Of a stretch of 45,950 nucleotides of DNA, positions 1 to 7,458 are shown one piece after another; positions within the stretch are counted from its first letter, which is position 1; every line of letters starts with the position of its first letter. A program made the position numbers and the translations under genes. The notes beneath the pieces were generated by a model. That model was given only the letters and a program-made list of their open reading frames with translations, did not search any database and had not been told where the DNA came from. Source of the DNA: a virus; the IMG/VR virus record IMGVR_UViG_3300045107_000294, positions 1 to 45,950 of that record. One strand, 5' to 3'.

Positions 1-441
1 TCGCTGGCGCACGACAAGCGCATCACGTTCTACATCCCGGAGGGGTCGGATGCGTCGTACCGTGTGTTCGGTTACAAGTACCTGCTGACGCACGGCGACC
101 AGTTCCGCGGCGGCGACGGCATGATCGGCGCGCTCGGGCCGATCCTGCGGGGCGACCACAAGAAGCGGTCGCGCAACTCGCAGGTCGGCATGGATTACGA
201 TACGATGGTGATCGGCCACTGGCACCAGCGCATCATGCTGAACCGGGTGATCGTGAACTCGTCGCTCAAGGGCTATGACGAGTACGCGTTCACGAACAAC
301 TTCCCGTTCGAGCAGCCCTCGCAGAACCTGTGGATCACCAATCCGAAGTACGGAATCACCTACTCGATGCCGGTCTACGTGGACCCGCAGCACAAGGTGA
401 AGCCCGAGGACTGGATCAGCATCCCGAAGGGAGCGCGCTAA
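1..441 (+). CDS. Metallophosphoesterase, C-terminal part (5' truncated by window edge)
   Basis: The reading frame is open from base 1, so the true start lies outside the window; the GTG at 64 is internal. The visible 146 residues hold the two C-terminal metal-binding motifs of the calcineurin-like phosphoesterase fold: a THGD segment (near bases 88-99) and a GHWH segment (near bases 214-225), corresponding to the HG and GHxH motifs. The N-terminal DxH, GD and GNHD motifs would lie upstream. Such enzymes hydrolyse phosphomono- or diesters with two metal ions; in phage replication operons they are usually annotated as DNA-repair or nucleotide-processing enzymes, but the substrate here is unknown. 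The stop overlaps the next start by one base (TAATG), which suggests translational coupling. Confidence 0.8.
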   Translation, partial: SLAHDKRITFYIPEGSDASYRVFGYKYLLTHGDQFRGGDGMIGALGPILRGDHKKRSRNSQVGMDYDTMVIGHWHQRIMLNRVIVNSSLKGYDEYAFTNNFPFEQPSQNLWITNPKYGITYSMPVYVDPQHKVKPEDWISIPKGAR

Positions 442-695
442 TGCCGTACATCAAGCCCGAGGAGCGCGCGTCGATTGACAACCTGCTGGCGTTCCGGCCG
501 GTGACGCCCGGCGAGCTGAACTATGCGATCACGAAACTCGTGAACGAGTACGTCACCGCGCACGGCAAGAACTACGCAACGCTCAACGCCGTCGTCGGCG
601 CGCTTGAGTGCGCGAAGCAGGAGTTCTATCGTCGCGTTGTCGCGCCGTACGAAACTCAGAAGGCTTTGGAGAACAGCGATGTCTATCCGCGGTAA
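441..695 (+). CDS. DUF6899-like conserved small protein
   Basis: This 84-residue protein starts at the ATG overlapping the preceding stop. It matches the pattern I know from the DUF6899 family of phages and bacteria: an N-terminal MPYIKPEER, a central ELNYAITKLV helix, and a highly conserved C-terminal block with ALECAKQEFYRR followed by a short NSDVY tail. The family has no established function. It typically sits among phage nucleotide-metabolism and replication genes, as here. Its last 17 bases overlap the DUF4406 gene. Family assignment rests on recalled motif similarity; the role is unknown. Confidence 0.75.
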   Translation: MPYIKPEERASIDNLLAFRPVTPGELNYAITKLVNEYVTAHGKNYATLNAVVGALECAKQEFYRRVVAPYETQKALENSDVYPR

Positions 696-1101
696 GAAAC
701 GGTGGTATCTGTGCGGCCCGATGTCGGGCATCCCGCAGTTCAATTTGCCGGCGTTCGACGCCGCAGCGGAGTACCTGCGCGGGCGCGGGCTGCAGATCGT
801 CTCGCCGGCCGAGCTCGATAGCTGGAAGGTGCGCCGGCATTGTCTCGCCTCGCGCGACGGGCGCGACATGCCGGTCGGGCACACGTGGGGCGACTTCCTT
901 GCGCGCGACGTGAAGATCGTCGCCGACCAGGTGACCGGCTTGATCCTGCTCGACGGCTGGATGGGGTCCCGGGGGGCGCGCCTCGAGGTGTTCGTGGCCT
1001 TGCTGGCCGGGCGCGAGTTCATGCGGTACAAGACCGGCAAGCCGCCGGAAGACCTGCACCCCGACACCGTGCGTGGCTACCTGAGGAGCAACCTGCCGTG
1101 A
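679..1101 (+). CDS. DUF4406 domain protein (nucleoside deoxyribosyltransferase-like)
   Basis: A 140-residue protein beginning MSIRGKKRW. The N-terminus carries YLCGPMSGIPQFN, the signature of DUF4406, a Rossmann-like family related to nucleoside 2-deoxyribosyltransferases. A second conserved stretch, ending in LLDGWMGSRGARLE, matches the family's C-terminal phosphate- and base-binding region, including the acidic residue expected after the SxGA motif. Known relatives act on nucleosides or nucleotides; the reaction of phage DUF4406 proteins is not established. The ATG at 679 is preferred to an upstream TTG at 604, because it places the conserved motif near the N-terminus and overlaps the previous gene only slightly. 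The stop overlaps the next GTG start. Confidence 0.8.
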   Translation: MSIRGKKRWYLCGPMSGIPQFNLPAFDAAAEYLRGRGLQIVSPAELDSWKVRRHCLASRDGRDMPVGHTWGDFLARDVKIVADQVTGLILLDGWMGSRGARLEVFVALLAGREFMRYKTGKPPEDLHPDTVRGYLRSNLP

Positions 1102-1499
1102 GCCTGTTTCCCCCCGACGACCGCGGTCGGAAGAACCTGCCGGTGTTCAAGATGCTCGTGCGGTACTTTCCGAAGGCGGTGCGCGAGATCACGAAAGTCT
1201 GTGTCGTGAACAACGTTCGCTACAACCCGGAGCGGGCGCCGGCGGACATCAACTGGGCGCGCGGCAAGAGCCCGGACCAGCTCGGGAGCGCGTTCCGGCA
1301 CATGCTGGAACGGGAAGTCGACGGCCGTGTGTTCGAGGAGGTCCCGGCGGCCGTTGCCGAGGTGACCGGGTTCGACAAGGTGTATGTGCTGGCCGAGGCC
1401 GCTTGGCGGGCGCTGGCCGCGTTGGAGTTGGAGATCGAGAACCAGGAGGCCGTCTCTACGGAAGCGCCGGCCGTGTTCCCCATTGCAGAGGAGATGTGA
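1098..1499 (+). CDS. dATP/dGTP diphosphohydrolase-like protein
   Basis: This 133-residue protein starts at a GTG that overlaps the preceding TGA (GTGA). The region with LARYFP-like MLVRYFPKAVREITKV, the YNPE segment, INWARGKS and a final RHMLERE helix resembles the phage family annotated as dATP/dGTP diphosphohydrolase (formerly DUF5664). It is an all-alpha, MazG-like fold in which acidic side chains bind Mg2+ and dNTPs are hydrolysed to dNMP and pyrophosphate. Such enzymes adjust the dNTP pool, and relatives are found in phages that replace a normal base. Its neighbours (DUF4406 and polymerase genes) fit nucleotide-pool control. The substrate cannot be read from sequence. Confidence 0.72.
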   Translation: MSLFPPDDRGRKNLPVFKMLVRYFPKAVREITKVCVVNNVRYNPERAPADINWARGKSPDQLGSAFRHMLEREVDGRVFEEVPAAVAEVTGFDKVYVLAEAAWRALAALELEIENQEAVSTEAPAVFPIAEEM

Positions 1500-1501
1500 T
1501 C

Positions 1502-2191
1502 ATGTCGTTTGACGTTGTGCGTATTGCGGCCGCCCTCCGGGTTCTGGCCGACGCGATCGAGAACACCCCGGCCCCGGGCGACAGCGCCCCCGTGCCGGCC
1601 GGCACGCCCCCGGCGGCGCCCGCGGCGGCACCCAAGCCGCGTGGCCGGCCGCCCAAGGCTGCGCCCACCCCTGAGCCGACAGCGGCGCCTGCGCCCGCTC
1701 CGGCGGCCGAGGACCCGTTCGCGACCGAGGCCCCGGCTGCCCCGACGGCCACGATCGAGGAGGTCCGGAGCGCCCTGACGGCCCTTAAGGCCGCGACCAG
1801 CCAGGAGACGGCGGTCGGCGTCCTTAAGTCGGCCGGAGGCGCCGAGAACCTGACGGCGCTCAGCCCGCAGAAGTACGGCGCGGTGGTCGCGGCGGCCAAG
1901 GCGGCGCTGCCGGTCAAGGCGGCCGAGCCCGAGGACCCGTTCGCGACGCCTGCGGCCATCCCGGCGCCCGCGGCGGCGGCGGAGAAGGCCCCGAGCCTCG
2001 AGGACGTCCGGGCGGCGGTCGTGGCGGCCCAGAAGCGCACCTCGCCGGCGACCGTGCAGAAGGTGGTCATGGACCACGGCGGTAAGGCCCCCGGTGCGAA
2101 CGGGGCCGAGGGCCCGTCCCTGAAGGCCCTGCCGGCATCGGCGTACGCCACCACGATCGCTGCGCTTGCGGCATTGCCGAGCACGAAGTGA
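1502..2191 (+). CDS. Ala/Pro-rich protein with duplicated helical module
   Basis: The 229-residue product has a short N-terminal helix, a long low-complexity Ala/Pro linker holding an AT-hook-like PRGRPPK segment (around residues 44-50), and two related C-terminal modules. Each module follows an EDPFAT or similar acidic motif and has the pattern EEVRSAL...AxxxAxxxL...GG...L..L.P..Y..V..AA..AL. Comparable proteins in other phages sit next to recombination or ssDNA-binding genes and have been given misleading names such as rrp5. The AT-hook-like motif and the position between nucleotide and nuclease genes suggest a nucleic-acid-associated accessory role, but this is inference. ATG at 1502 was chosen over longer alternatives because only this reading starts with a plausible MSFDVVRIAA helix. 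Confidence 0.8.
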   Translation: MSFDVVRIAAALRVLADAIENTPAPGDSAPVPAGTPPAAPAAAPKPRGRPPKAAPTPEPTAAPAPAPAAEDPFATEAPAAPTATIEEVRSALTALKAATSQETAVGVLKSAGGAENLTALSPQKYGAVVAAAKAALPVKAAEPEDPFATPAAIPAPAAAAEKAPSLEDVRAAVVAAQKRTSPATVQKVVMDHGGKAPGANGAEGPSLKALPASAYATTIAALAALPSTK

Positions 2192-2955
2192 GCGAGGTTC
2201 TCGTAATCCCCGAGGGCGCGCACAGCGTCCTCGGCCCGTCCTCCGCCGAGCGCTGGCTGAACTGCGGCGCCGGGACCGGGGGCGGGGCGACCGAGTACGC
2301 CGCGGAGGGGACTGCGGCGCACACCCTGTCCGAGTGGGTGCGGGAGGGCAAGCCGCTCAGCAGCTTCAAGGGGAAGCTGCTGAAGGTCGGGGATTACGAG
2401 TTCAAGGTCGGGAAGAACATGATGGAGAGCGTGCAGACGTTCGTCGATCATGTGAACGCGGAGGGGCCGGGCGTCGCTCTCACCGAGGAGCGCGTCGGGT
2501 ACGAGGAGATTGTGCCCGGCGGGTTCGGCACGACCGACCACGCCCGGCTCCGCGACGGGCAGAGCATCATCCGCGACTTCAAGCACGGCAAGGGGGTGGT
2601 GGTTCCGGCTAAAGAGAACCCGCAGTTGATGCTGTACGCGCTCGGGACGTGGTTCAAGTACGGCTGGATGTACGAGATCGACTCGTTCGAGCTGGCGATC
2701 TGCCAGCCGCGTGTGCGACACTTCGACTCGTGGGAGATCTCGGTGGGGCGGTTGCTCGAGTGGGCGTACGACGTTGTGCGCCCGCGAGCCCGGCTGCTGC
2801 TGAGCGGACAGATCAAGGGTGATGCGAAGGCTGGGCCGTGGTGCAAGTTCTGCGGGCTGAAGGATAGCTGCAGCACTCGCGCCGCGTACAAGGTGCAGTA
2901 TGAGCGTTCGCCGGATAGACCGGAGGATGCGTTCGTGAACTTGGAGCGGTCGTAA
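2188..2955 (+). CDS. DUF2800 protein, PD-(D/E)XK (RecB/Cas4-like) nuclease
   Basis: A 255-residue protein with a GTG start overlapping the previous stop. It begins with the LGPSSAERWLNC segment typical of DUF2800. The nuclease core is visible as GTTDHARL (metal-binding Asp), followed by IIRDFKHGKG (the D-x-K pair) and then ENPQLMLYALG. Near the C-terminus, CKFC...DSC gives the cysteine arrangement often linked to an Fe-S cluster or zinc site in Cas4/AddB-like nucleases. The family is thought to act as an exonuclease in phage replication and recombination, and often lies beside a DUF2815 ssDNA-binding protein, as it does here with the HNH region in between. Function is inferred from family. 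Confidence 0.85.
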   Translation: MSEVLVIPEGAHSVLGPSSAERWLNCGAGTGGGATEYAAEGTAAHTLSEWVREGKPLSSFKGKLLKVGDYEFKVGKNMMESVQTFVDHVNAEGPGVALTEERVGYEEIVPGGFGTTDHARLRDGQSIIRDFKHGKGVVVPAKENPQLMLYALGTWFKYGWMYEIDSFELAICQPRVRHFDSWEISVGRLLEWAYDVVRPRARLLLSGQIKGDAKAGPWCKFCGLKDSCSTRAAYKVQYERSPDRPEDAFVNLERS

Positions 2956-3521
2956 TGCCACGAATGTGCTCGCGCGGTCATGCGTCAAGTCTGACAGTTT
3001 CCGGCCGATATAACGGAGGCACCGGGAAGTGTAAAGAGTGTTGCGTGGAGCGTGCAAAGGAATGGAACAACGCCAAGCGTAACACGGATCCCGAAGCGTA
3101 CAACCAGTGGCGCAATCAACAGCAGAGGAAACGCTAAGCTGCGAACCCCGATCAATTCCGGGCAAGGAGCCGAAAGTACGCCCAATATAATCGCCGGAAC
3201 GACCCGCGCGGATTTCTCCTCAGAGGAGCGCGCGAGCGAGCTCGCCGAAAAGGACTCCCTTTTGATCTCACCCTTGAGAACATCACTATCCCAGCTGTGT
3301 GTCCGGTGCTGGGGCTTCCCCTCTTTCCCGGTAGGGGGCAACCGACAGCGAACTCTCCGTCGATAGATCGCGTGGATCCTAGCCTCGGATACGTGCGCGA
3401 CAACGTCTGGGTGATCAGCAACCGAGCGAACATGATCAAGAACGACGCGACTCTCGAAGAACTTGAGGCACTTGTATGCGCACTGCGCACGAAGTTAGCA
3501 AAGATACAGGAGATCGAGTAA
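2955..3521 (+). pseudogene. HNH-type endonuclease gene interrupted by an in-frame ochre codon
   Basis: Frame 3 encodes a single recognisable protein from ATG 2955 to TAA 3519-3521, broken only by TAA at 3135-3137. The first part has a zinc-ribbon-like CSRGH...CKECC. After the stop, the frame continues without further stops through AANPDQFRARS, then ERARRKGLPFDLT, CPVLGLPL, SPSIDRVDPSLGYVRDNV and ISNRANMIKNDAT. This is the canonical order of phage homing-type HNH endonucleases of the CPVLG/SPSLDR family. The junction context (QRKR-stop-AANP) would fit a lost Tyr, Gln, Lys or Glu codon. A GTG at 3297 could allow only a short C-terminal fragment. Base composition here is visibly less GC-rich than in the neighbours, consistent with a mobile insertion between the DUF2800 and DUF2815 genes. 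A sequencing error cannot be excluded. Confidence 0.82.
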
Positions 3522-3562
3522 TGTTTACGCAAGATCCCGGAGACCAGCAGGACACTTAACGA

Positions 3563-3787
3563 GTGAATCAATTCCTTGCTGCGGACTCCGCGAACGCGGC
3601 GCGGATCATCGTCGCATTCTCGTGGGAGGTTCCTTCGGAGATCAGAAAACTCCGCAACTTGGTCGAGAAGAATCGCGTGCTGTACGAAGGAAATTTGCTG
3701 ACGGCGGAGAATCATTTTGTGCAAGACAAAGCCGGCTCTGGCTTTGCTGCGCGTATCGTGGACAAGTTCCACTTGGCGAAACGTTAA
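3563..3787 (+). CDS. Hypothetical protein, 74 residues
   Basis: A GTG-started frame lying between the broken HNH gene and the ssDNA-binding protein gene. The product is mixed charged and hydrophobic, with a central helix containing REI/RKLRNLVEKN and a C-terminal KFHLAKR. I do not recognise a family. A 12-codon frame at 3521-3559 overlaps the HNH stop in the TAATG style and ends just upstream, so the segment may be a remnant of the insertion that brought the HNH gene. The less GC-rich composition is shared with that region. The call rests on gene packing; an AGGA-like ribosome site lies upstream at a rather long distance. Confidence 0.45.
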   Translation: MNQFLAADSANAARIIVAFSWEVPSEIRKLRNLVEKNRVLYEGNLLTAENHFVQDKAGSGFAARIVDKFHLAKR

Positions 3788-3800
3788 ACGAGGAAACGAC

Positions 3801-4460
3801 ATGACGACCGAAACGACGAAACCGCAGGCTGAGATCATCGTTGTACCGCGAGCCCGGCTCGCGTTCGCGCGGATCCACAAGGCGGAGCAGAGCAAGGACC
3901 GGGCCGGCAACCCGGTGGGCACGGCGAAGTTCAGCGCGACGCTGCTGATCGACCCGAGCAGCAAGGAAGGCCAGGAGACGATTGCAAAGGTGAAGGCCGC
4001 GGCGTTGAAGGCGATCGAAGCGCAGTGGGGGCCGAAGGCCGGTGGCGGCTGGCCGAAGCCGAACCCGGCGACGGGGATGGGCGGCCTGATCTTCTGCTTC
4101 GGCAACGGCAACGATCTGCCGAAGGTGTACGACGGCTACAAGGACATGTTCTACGTCAAGGTTGCGGACACGTTGCGACCGCTTCTCGGCAACAGGGCGG
4201 GTCAGCCTGTCATTGAGGGGGATACGCAGTGTCCGTACGCCGGCTGCTACGTGCGTGCACGCATCAGCCCGTGGGTGTACTTCCCGACGCCCAAGCGCCC
4301 GCAGAGCGCCAGCGGCGTGAACTTCAACCTCCGGTCCCTGCAGTTCGTCGAGGACGGCCCGGGCTTCGGTGGCGGCGGTTCCCGCTCTGCCGAGGAGGAG
4401 TTCGAGAAGATGGCCGGGGACGCCCCCGGCGCGGGTGTGCCCAGCGACGACCCGTTCTGA
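3801..4460 (+). CDS. DUF2815 (Enc34-type) single-stranded DNA-binding protein
   Basis: The 219-residue protein matches the DUF2815/Enc34 ssDNA-binding family, an OB-fold analogue of T7 gp2.5. Seen features are an N-terminal VPRARLAFARIHKA strand, KFSATLLIDP, a central YDGYKDMFYVKV segment, a conserved CPYAGCYVRARI block and a disordered glycine-rich linker. It ends in an acidic tail, SDDPF, that closely resembles the C-terminal tip of bacterial SSB proteins used to recruit replication partners. It should coat ssDNA during replication and recombination together with the DUF2800 nuclease and polymerase. ATG 3801 follows AACGAGGAAACG, a good ribosome-binding context. A terminator-like hairpin follows. 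Confidence 0.85.
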   Translation: MTTETTKPQAEIIVVPRARLAFARIHKAEQSKDRAGNPVGTAKFSATLLIDPSSKEGQETIAKVKAAALKAIEAQWGPKAGGGWPKPNPATGMGGLIFCFGNGNDLPKVYDGYKDMFYVKVADTLRPLLGNRAGQPVIEGDTQCPYAGCYVRARISPWVYFPTPKRPQSASGVNFNLRSLQFVEDGPGFGGGGSRSAEEEFEKMAGDAPGAGVPSDDPF

Positions 4461-4480
4461 CACTGTAGGGGTGCACAGTT

Positions 4481-4513
4481 GCCCGGGGAGGGGGAAGATC
4501 CCCGGGCTCTTTT
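4481..4513 (+). terminator. Rho-independent terminator-like hairpin after the SSB gene
   Basis: A perfect 9-bp GC-rich stem (4481-4489 with 4499-4507) closes a 9-base purine-rich loop and is followed directly by TCTTTT. It lies 20 bases after the SSB stop, in the only sizeable gap of the replication operon. It may attenuate rather than end transcription, since the next genes point the same way. Confidence 0.65.
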
Positions 4514-4525
4514 CCGGAGAGACGA

Positions 4526-4783
4526 ATGGGCAAGTACCACGCGAAGTTCCTGCGCTTGTTCGAGGTCGAGATCGAGGCGGACGGTATCGACGCGGCCAAG
4601 GCGGCGGCGCAGCGGATCGTGTCGCAGTTCCCCGCGGGCACCTGCAAGCCGCTGTCGGTGATCGCGCACGACTACGTCGAGCCGCCTGAGCCGCCCACGC
4701 CGAAGCCGGACCCGGCCACGAAGCGGAACGAGGAGCTCGCGCGCAAGGTTGACACGCTTTCCGGGCCGAAGGACGCGGCATGA
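4526..4783 (+). CDS. Hypothetical protein, 85 residues
   Basis: It begins MGKYHAKFLRLFEVEIEADG, suggesting a beta strand followed by an alpha-helical DAAKAAAQRIVSQFP, then a proline-rich stretch (PPEPPTPKPDP) and a charged C-terminal helix. The N-terminal half resembles small phage proteins beginning KFxVxVEVEADSxxEAxxxA, but I cannot name a family. It overlaps the DNA polymerase start by four bases (ATGA), so it is probably translated together with it. A GGAGAG ribosome site lies just before ATG 4526. Confidence 0.7.
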   Translation: MGKYHAKFLRLFEVEIEADGIDAAKAAAQRIVSQFPAGTCKPLSVIAHDYVEPPEPPTPKPDPATKRNEELARKVDTLSGPKDAA

Positions 4784-6981
4784 GCTGTCTGCACGTCGAC
4801 ATCGAGACGTACTCCGAGGCGGACCTCGGATCGGCCGGCGTGTACCGCTACGCCGAGCACCCGAGCACGTCTCTCAACTGCCTCGGCTGGGCGGTCGACG
4901 ACGGCCCGATCCACCAGTGGATCCCGTTCGACGACGTGCCGCAAGCGATCCTCGACGACGTCCAGAAGCAGCGGCCGAACGCTATTCTGCACGTCGGCCG
5001 GAAGATGCCCGCGGAACTCGACGCGGTGTGGAGTCTGCCGAAGCGTGCGCACAACGCCCAGTTCGAGCGCGTCGTGATCAACGGCCGCGCCGGTGAGGCG
5101 CTCGTGATCCCCCGAACCGAGATTTCCGAGTGGGCCTGCACCGCCGCCAAGGTTGCGGCGATGGGCCTGCCGCGCGCCCTCGGCGACGCAGCCAAGGCTC
5201 TCGGCACGGCCGCAAAGGACGACGCTGGCCGCATTCCGATGCTGCAGCTATCGAAGCCGCGCAAGCCGACGAAGGCGGACCCGAGCACGCGCTGGACGTT
5301 CGCCAACGCCCCCGAGAAGTGGGTGGCGATGCTGGTTTACAATATCGATGACGTGCAGGCCGAGCGCGAGATCGACGACGCGGTGCCTGACCTCGAGCCG
5401 AACGAGCAGCGGCTGTACGAGCTCGACCAGAAGATCAACGAACGCGGCTGGAAGGTGGACCTCGACACCGTCCACAACATCCTCGCGGTCGTCGAGGAGT
5501 ACAAGGAAAGCCTGGCCAAAGAGTGCGAGGAGATCACGCGCGACTGGCTCACGGGCGAGGGCTTGAAGCCGACGCAGCGCGAGAAGATCGGCGACTGGGT
5601 ACGCGCGAACGGCTACCCGGAACTCGTCGACATGACGGCCGACCGGATCCGCGATCTCGTCACGCGCGAGGAGATCCCCGCGGTCGCCCGGCGGCTGCTG
5701 CTGATCTACAGCACGTACAACGCCAAGTCGGTGAGCAAGCTGCAGGCGATGCTCGACGCGGTCTGCGCCGACGGGCGCCTGCGCGGGATGTTCATGTTCT
5801 ACGGCGCCGGCACCGGCCGCTGGTCGTCGTTGATCGTGCAGCTTCAGAACATGATGCGGCCGGTGATCAAGGACCCGAACACGGCGATCGAAGCGTTCGC
5901 CGAGCGCAGCCTTGCCGCGATCCAGTTCCTGTACCCGGGCGTCGACCCGATGAAGGTTGCGGGCTCCTGCATCCGCGGGTGTCTCATTGCCGAGGATGGG
6001 CGACGCCTGCTGTTCCCGGACTATTCCGGGATCGAAGACCGCGTCAACGCCTGGTTCTTCGACGAGGAGTGGGTGCTCGAGGCGTACCGGGCGTACGACG
6101 CCGGCAAAGGCCGCCACCTCTACAGCATCACCGCGTGCCGGACGTTCGGACTTGACCTCGATACGTTCAGCGACGAGGACCCGCGCCGGCAATACGGCAA
6201 GGTGCAGCGTCTTGCGCTCGGGTACGAGGGCGGCGCGAGTGCGTTCGGGACGATGGTCGAGACGTACGGGATCAGCCTCGATGAGCTGGTCGAGGCGGTC
6301 CTGCCGGCGTTGCCGCCCGAGGCGCTCGACCATGCCGACTGGATGGAGAAGAACCACCCGGCTAGCGGCATGACGCCCGAGCAGGCCCGCGCGTGCAACG
6401 GTCTCAAGTACCTGTGGCGCCAGCAGCACCCCCGGATCGTGCAGGGTTGGAAGGACCTGAAGGAAGCGGCCGAGCGTGCGGTCGAGTTCCCGGGCAGCGT
6501 GTACTGGCTGCCCAACAAGAAGATCGCGTTCAAGACCGAGGATCACAACGGCCGGCGCTGGCTGGCGATGCGCTTGCCGTCCGGGCGGAAGATCCGGTAC
6601 TATGACCCCAAGTGGACGCCGCCGCGGGAGAGCGAACGCTGGCTCAACGGCGAGCTCGTGCCGTACACGGTCCCGGGGTTCATGGACTACATGGGCACCG
6701 ATACCTACACGCGCCAGTGGATGCGCCTGCAGACGTACGGCGGGAAGCTGGACGAGAACGCCGACCAGGGGTTCAGCCGCGATCTGCTCTGCAACGCGAT
6801 GCTGGCGCTTGACGCGACAGGTTACGACATCGTAGGATCCGAGCACGACAAGGTGATCCTCGAGGTGCCGCCGGACACGTCGGTGGCGAAGGTGAAAGAG
6901 TTGATGACGACGCAGCCGGCGTACGCGGCGGGGTTGCCCCTCGCGACCGACGGCAAGCTGCAGATGCGATACGGAAAATAA
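4780..6981 (+). CDS. Family A DNA polymerase with 3'-5' exonuclease domain
   Basis: A 733-residue replicative polymerase. The exonuclease domain shows motif I as VDIET (D7, E9), a motif II-like HNAQFE and motif III YNIDD. The polymerase domain has motif A as PDYSGIEDR (D414), motif B as R470..K474..Y482, and motif C as EHDK (H689, D690). Compared with Klenow, the residue four after the motif B lysine is Leu478 rather than Phe or Tyr, and the acidic residue after the catalytic Asp in motif C is Lys691 rather than Glu. Neither change removes a metal ligand (D414, D690). The ATG at 4780 overlaps the upstream gene. It lacks an obvious 5'-3' exonuclease domain and should copy the phage genome with the SSB, helicase and nucleases encoded nearby. 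Confidence 0.92.
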   Translation: MSCLHVDIETYSEADLGSAGVYRYAEHPSTSLNCLGWAVDDGPIHQWIPFDDVPQAILDDVQKQRPNAILHVGRKMPAELDAVWSLPKRAHNAQFERVVINGRAGEALVIPRTEISEWACTAAKVAAMGLPRALGDAAKALGTAAKDDAGRIPMLQLSKPRKPTKADPSTRWTFANAPEKWVAMLVYNIDDVQAEREIDDAVPDLEPNEQRLYELDQKINERGWKVDLDTVHNILAVVEEYKESLAKECEEITRDWLTGEGLKPTQREKIGDWVRANGYPELVDMTADRIRDLVTREEIPAVARRLLLIYSTYNAKSVSKLQAMLDAVCADGRLRGMFMFYGAGTGRWSSLIVQLQNMMRPVIKDPNTAIEAFAERSLAAIQFLYPGVDPMKVAGSCIRGCLIAEDGRRLLFPDYSGIEDRVNAWFFDEEWVLEAYRAYDAGKGRHLYSITACRTFGLDLDTFSDEDPRRQYGKVQRLALGYEGGASAFGTMVETYGISLDELVEAVLPALPPEALDHADWMEKNHPASGMTPEQARACNGLKYLWRQQHPRIVQGWKDLKEAAERAVEFPGSVYWLPNKKIAFKTEDHNGRRWLAMRLPSGRKIRYYDPKWTPPRESERWLNGELVPYTVPGFMDYMGTDTYTRQWMRLQTYGGKLDENADQGFSRDLLCNAMLALDATGYDIVGSEHDKVILEVPPDTSVAKVKELMTTQPAYAAGLPLATDGKLQMRYGK

Positions 6982-7009
6982 CGGTTTAACACACGAAGGG
7001 AGATGACGT

Positions 7010-7453
7010 ATGAAGCGGATGTTCTTTGGCCTGGTGCTTTCGCTGGTGGCGGGGCTTGCGATCGCCGACACCATCAACCTGCAGCCCGAGCAGTGCGGGA
7101 CGCTCAAGCAGTGCATCGCCGTGCCTAACGATTCGACCACCACGGTCGATATCTACGGCGCGCCTGGTTACAACTGGTTCTATGTCTACCTGACCGACGT
7201 GGACGCGGCAGGCGTTCCGCACACCGTCGAGTACCGCGCCGAGGTCGCGAGCGGCGTGGCGCCGTTGGCGAACGTGCCGATGATCCCCGGCTCTCTCGTC
7301 TGCGGCCCGCAGTGCGTGTGGGTGCCGAGCGGGCAGCCGTCGATCTTGTTCAACAGCGATGGCTTTACCAGCTACCGCACGTGCAACCGCTCGGGTCGCG
7401 GCCAGTATTGCATCACGCACTGGTCGTTCCTCGGCGGCAGCATCGTCCGGTGA
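7010..7453 (+). CDS. Secreted cysteine-containing protein of unknown function
   Basis: The 147-residue product has a classic Sec signal peptide: positive MKR, a hydrophobic core (FFGLVLSLVAGLA) and an AIA cleavage site before DTINLQPEQ. The mature part contains several cysteines (QCGTLKQC, CGPQC, TCNRS...YC) that could form disulphides in the periplasm, and looks beta-rich. I recognise no family. A GAAGGGAGATG ribosome site precedes ATG 7010. An exported protein in a replication-type operon is unusual. Host-envelope modification, superinfection exclusion or a moron gene are possibilities, none shown. A strong GC hairpin follows the stop. Confidence 0.72.
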   Translation: MKRMFFGLVLSLVAGLAIADTINLQPEQCGTLKQCIAVPNDSTTTVDIYGAPGYNWFYVYLTDVDAAGVPHTVEYRAEVASGVAPLANVPMIPGSLVCGPQCVWVPSGQPSILFNSDGFTSYRTCNRSGRGQYCITHWSFLGGSIVR

Positions 7454-7458
7454 ACCGC

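Noticed and set aside
1456-3165. A 569-residue minus-strand frame across the Ala/Pro-rich and DUF2800 genes.
   Set aside because: It covers parts of three convincing plus-strand genes and has no recognisable domain.
2955-3521. Stop-codon reassignment of TAA, to explain readthrough of the HNH gene.
   Set aside because: Many other genes in the window end at TAA at natural family ends, and only this one gene has an internal TAA.
1098-6981. A full diaminopurine (Z-genome) system.
   Set aside because: Only a diphosphohydrolase-like gene and a polymerase are present; no PurZ or DatZ was recognised in the window, so it is kept only as a question.
5248-7143. A 631-residue minus-strand frame opposite the DNA polymerase.
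   Set aside because: Composition is that of an antisense shadow; the plus strand carries all family A polymerase motifs.
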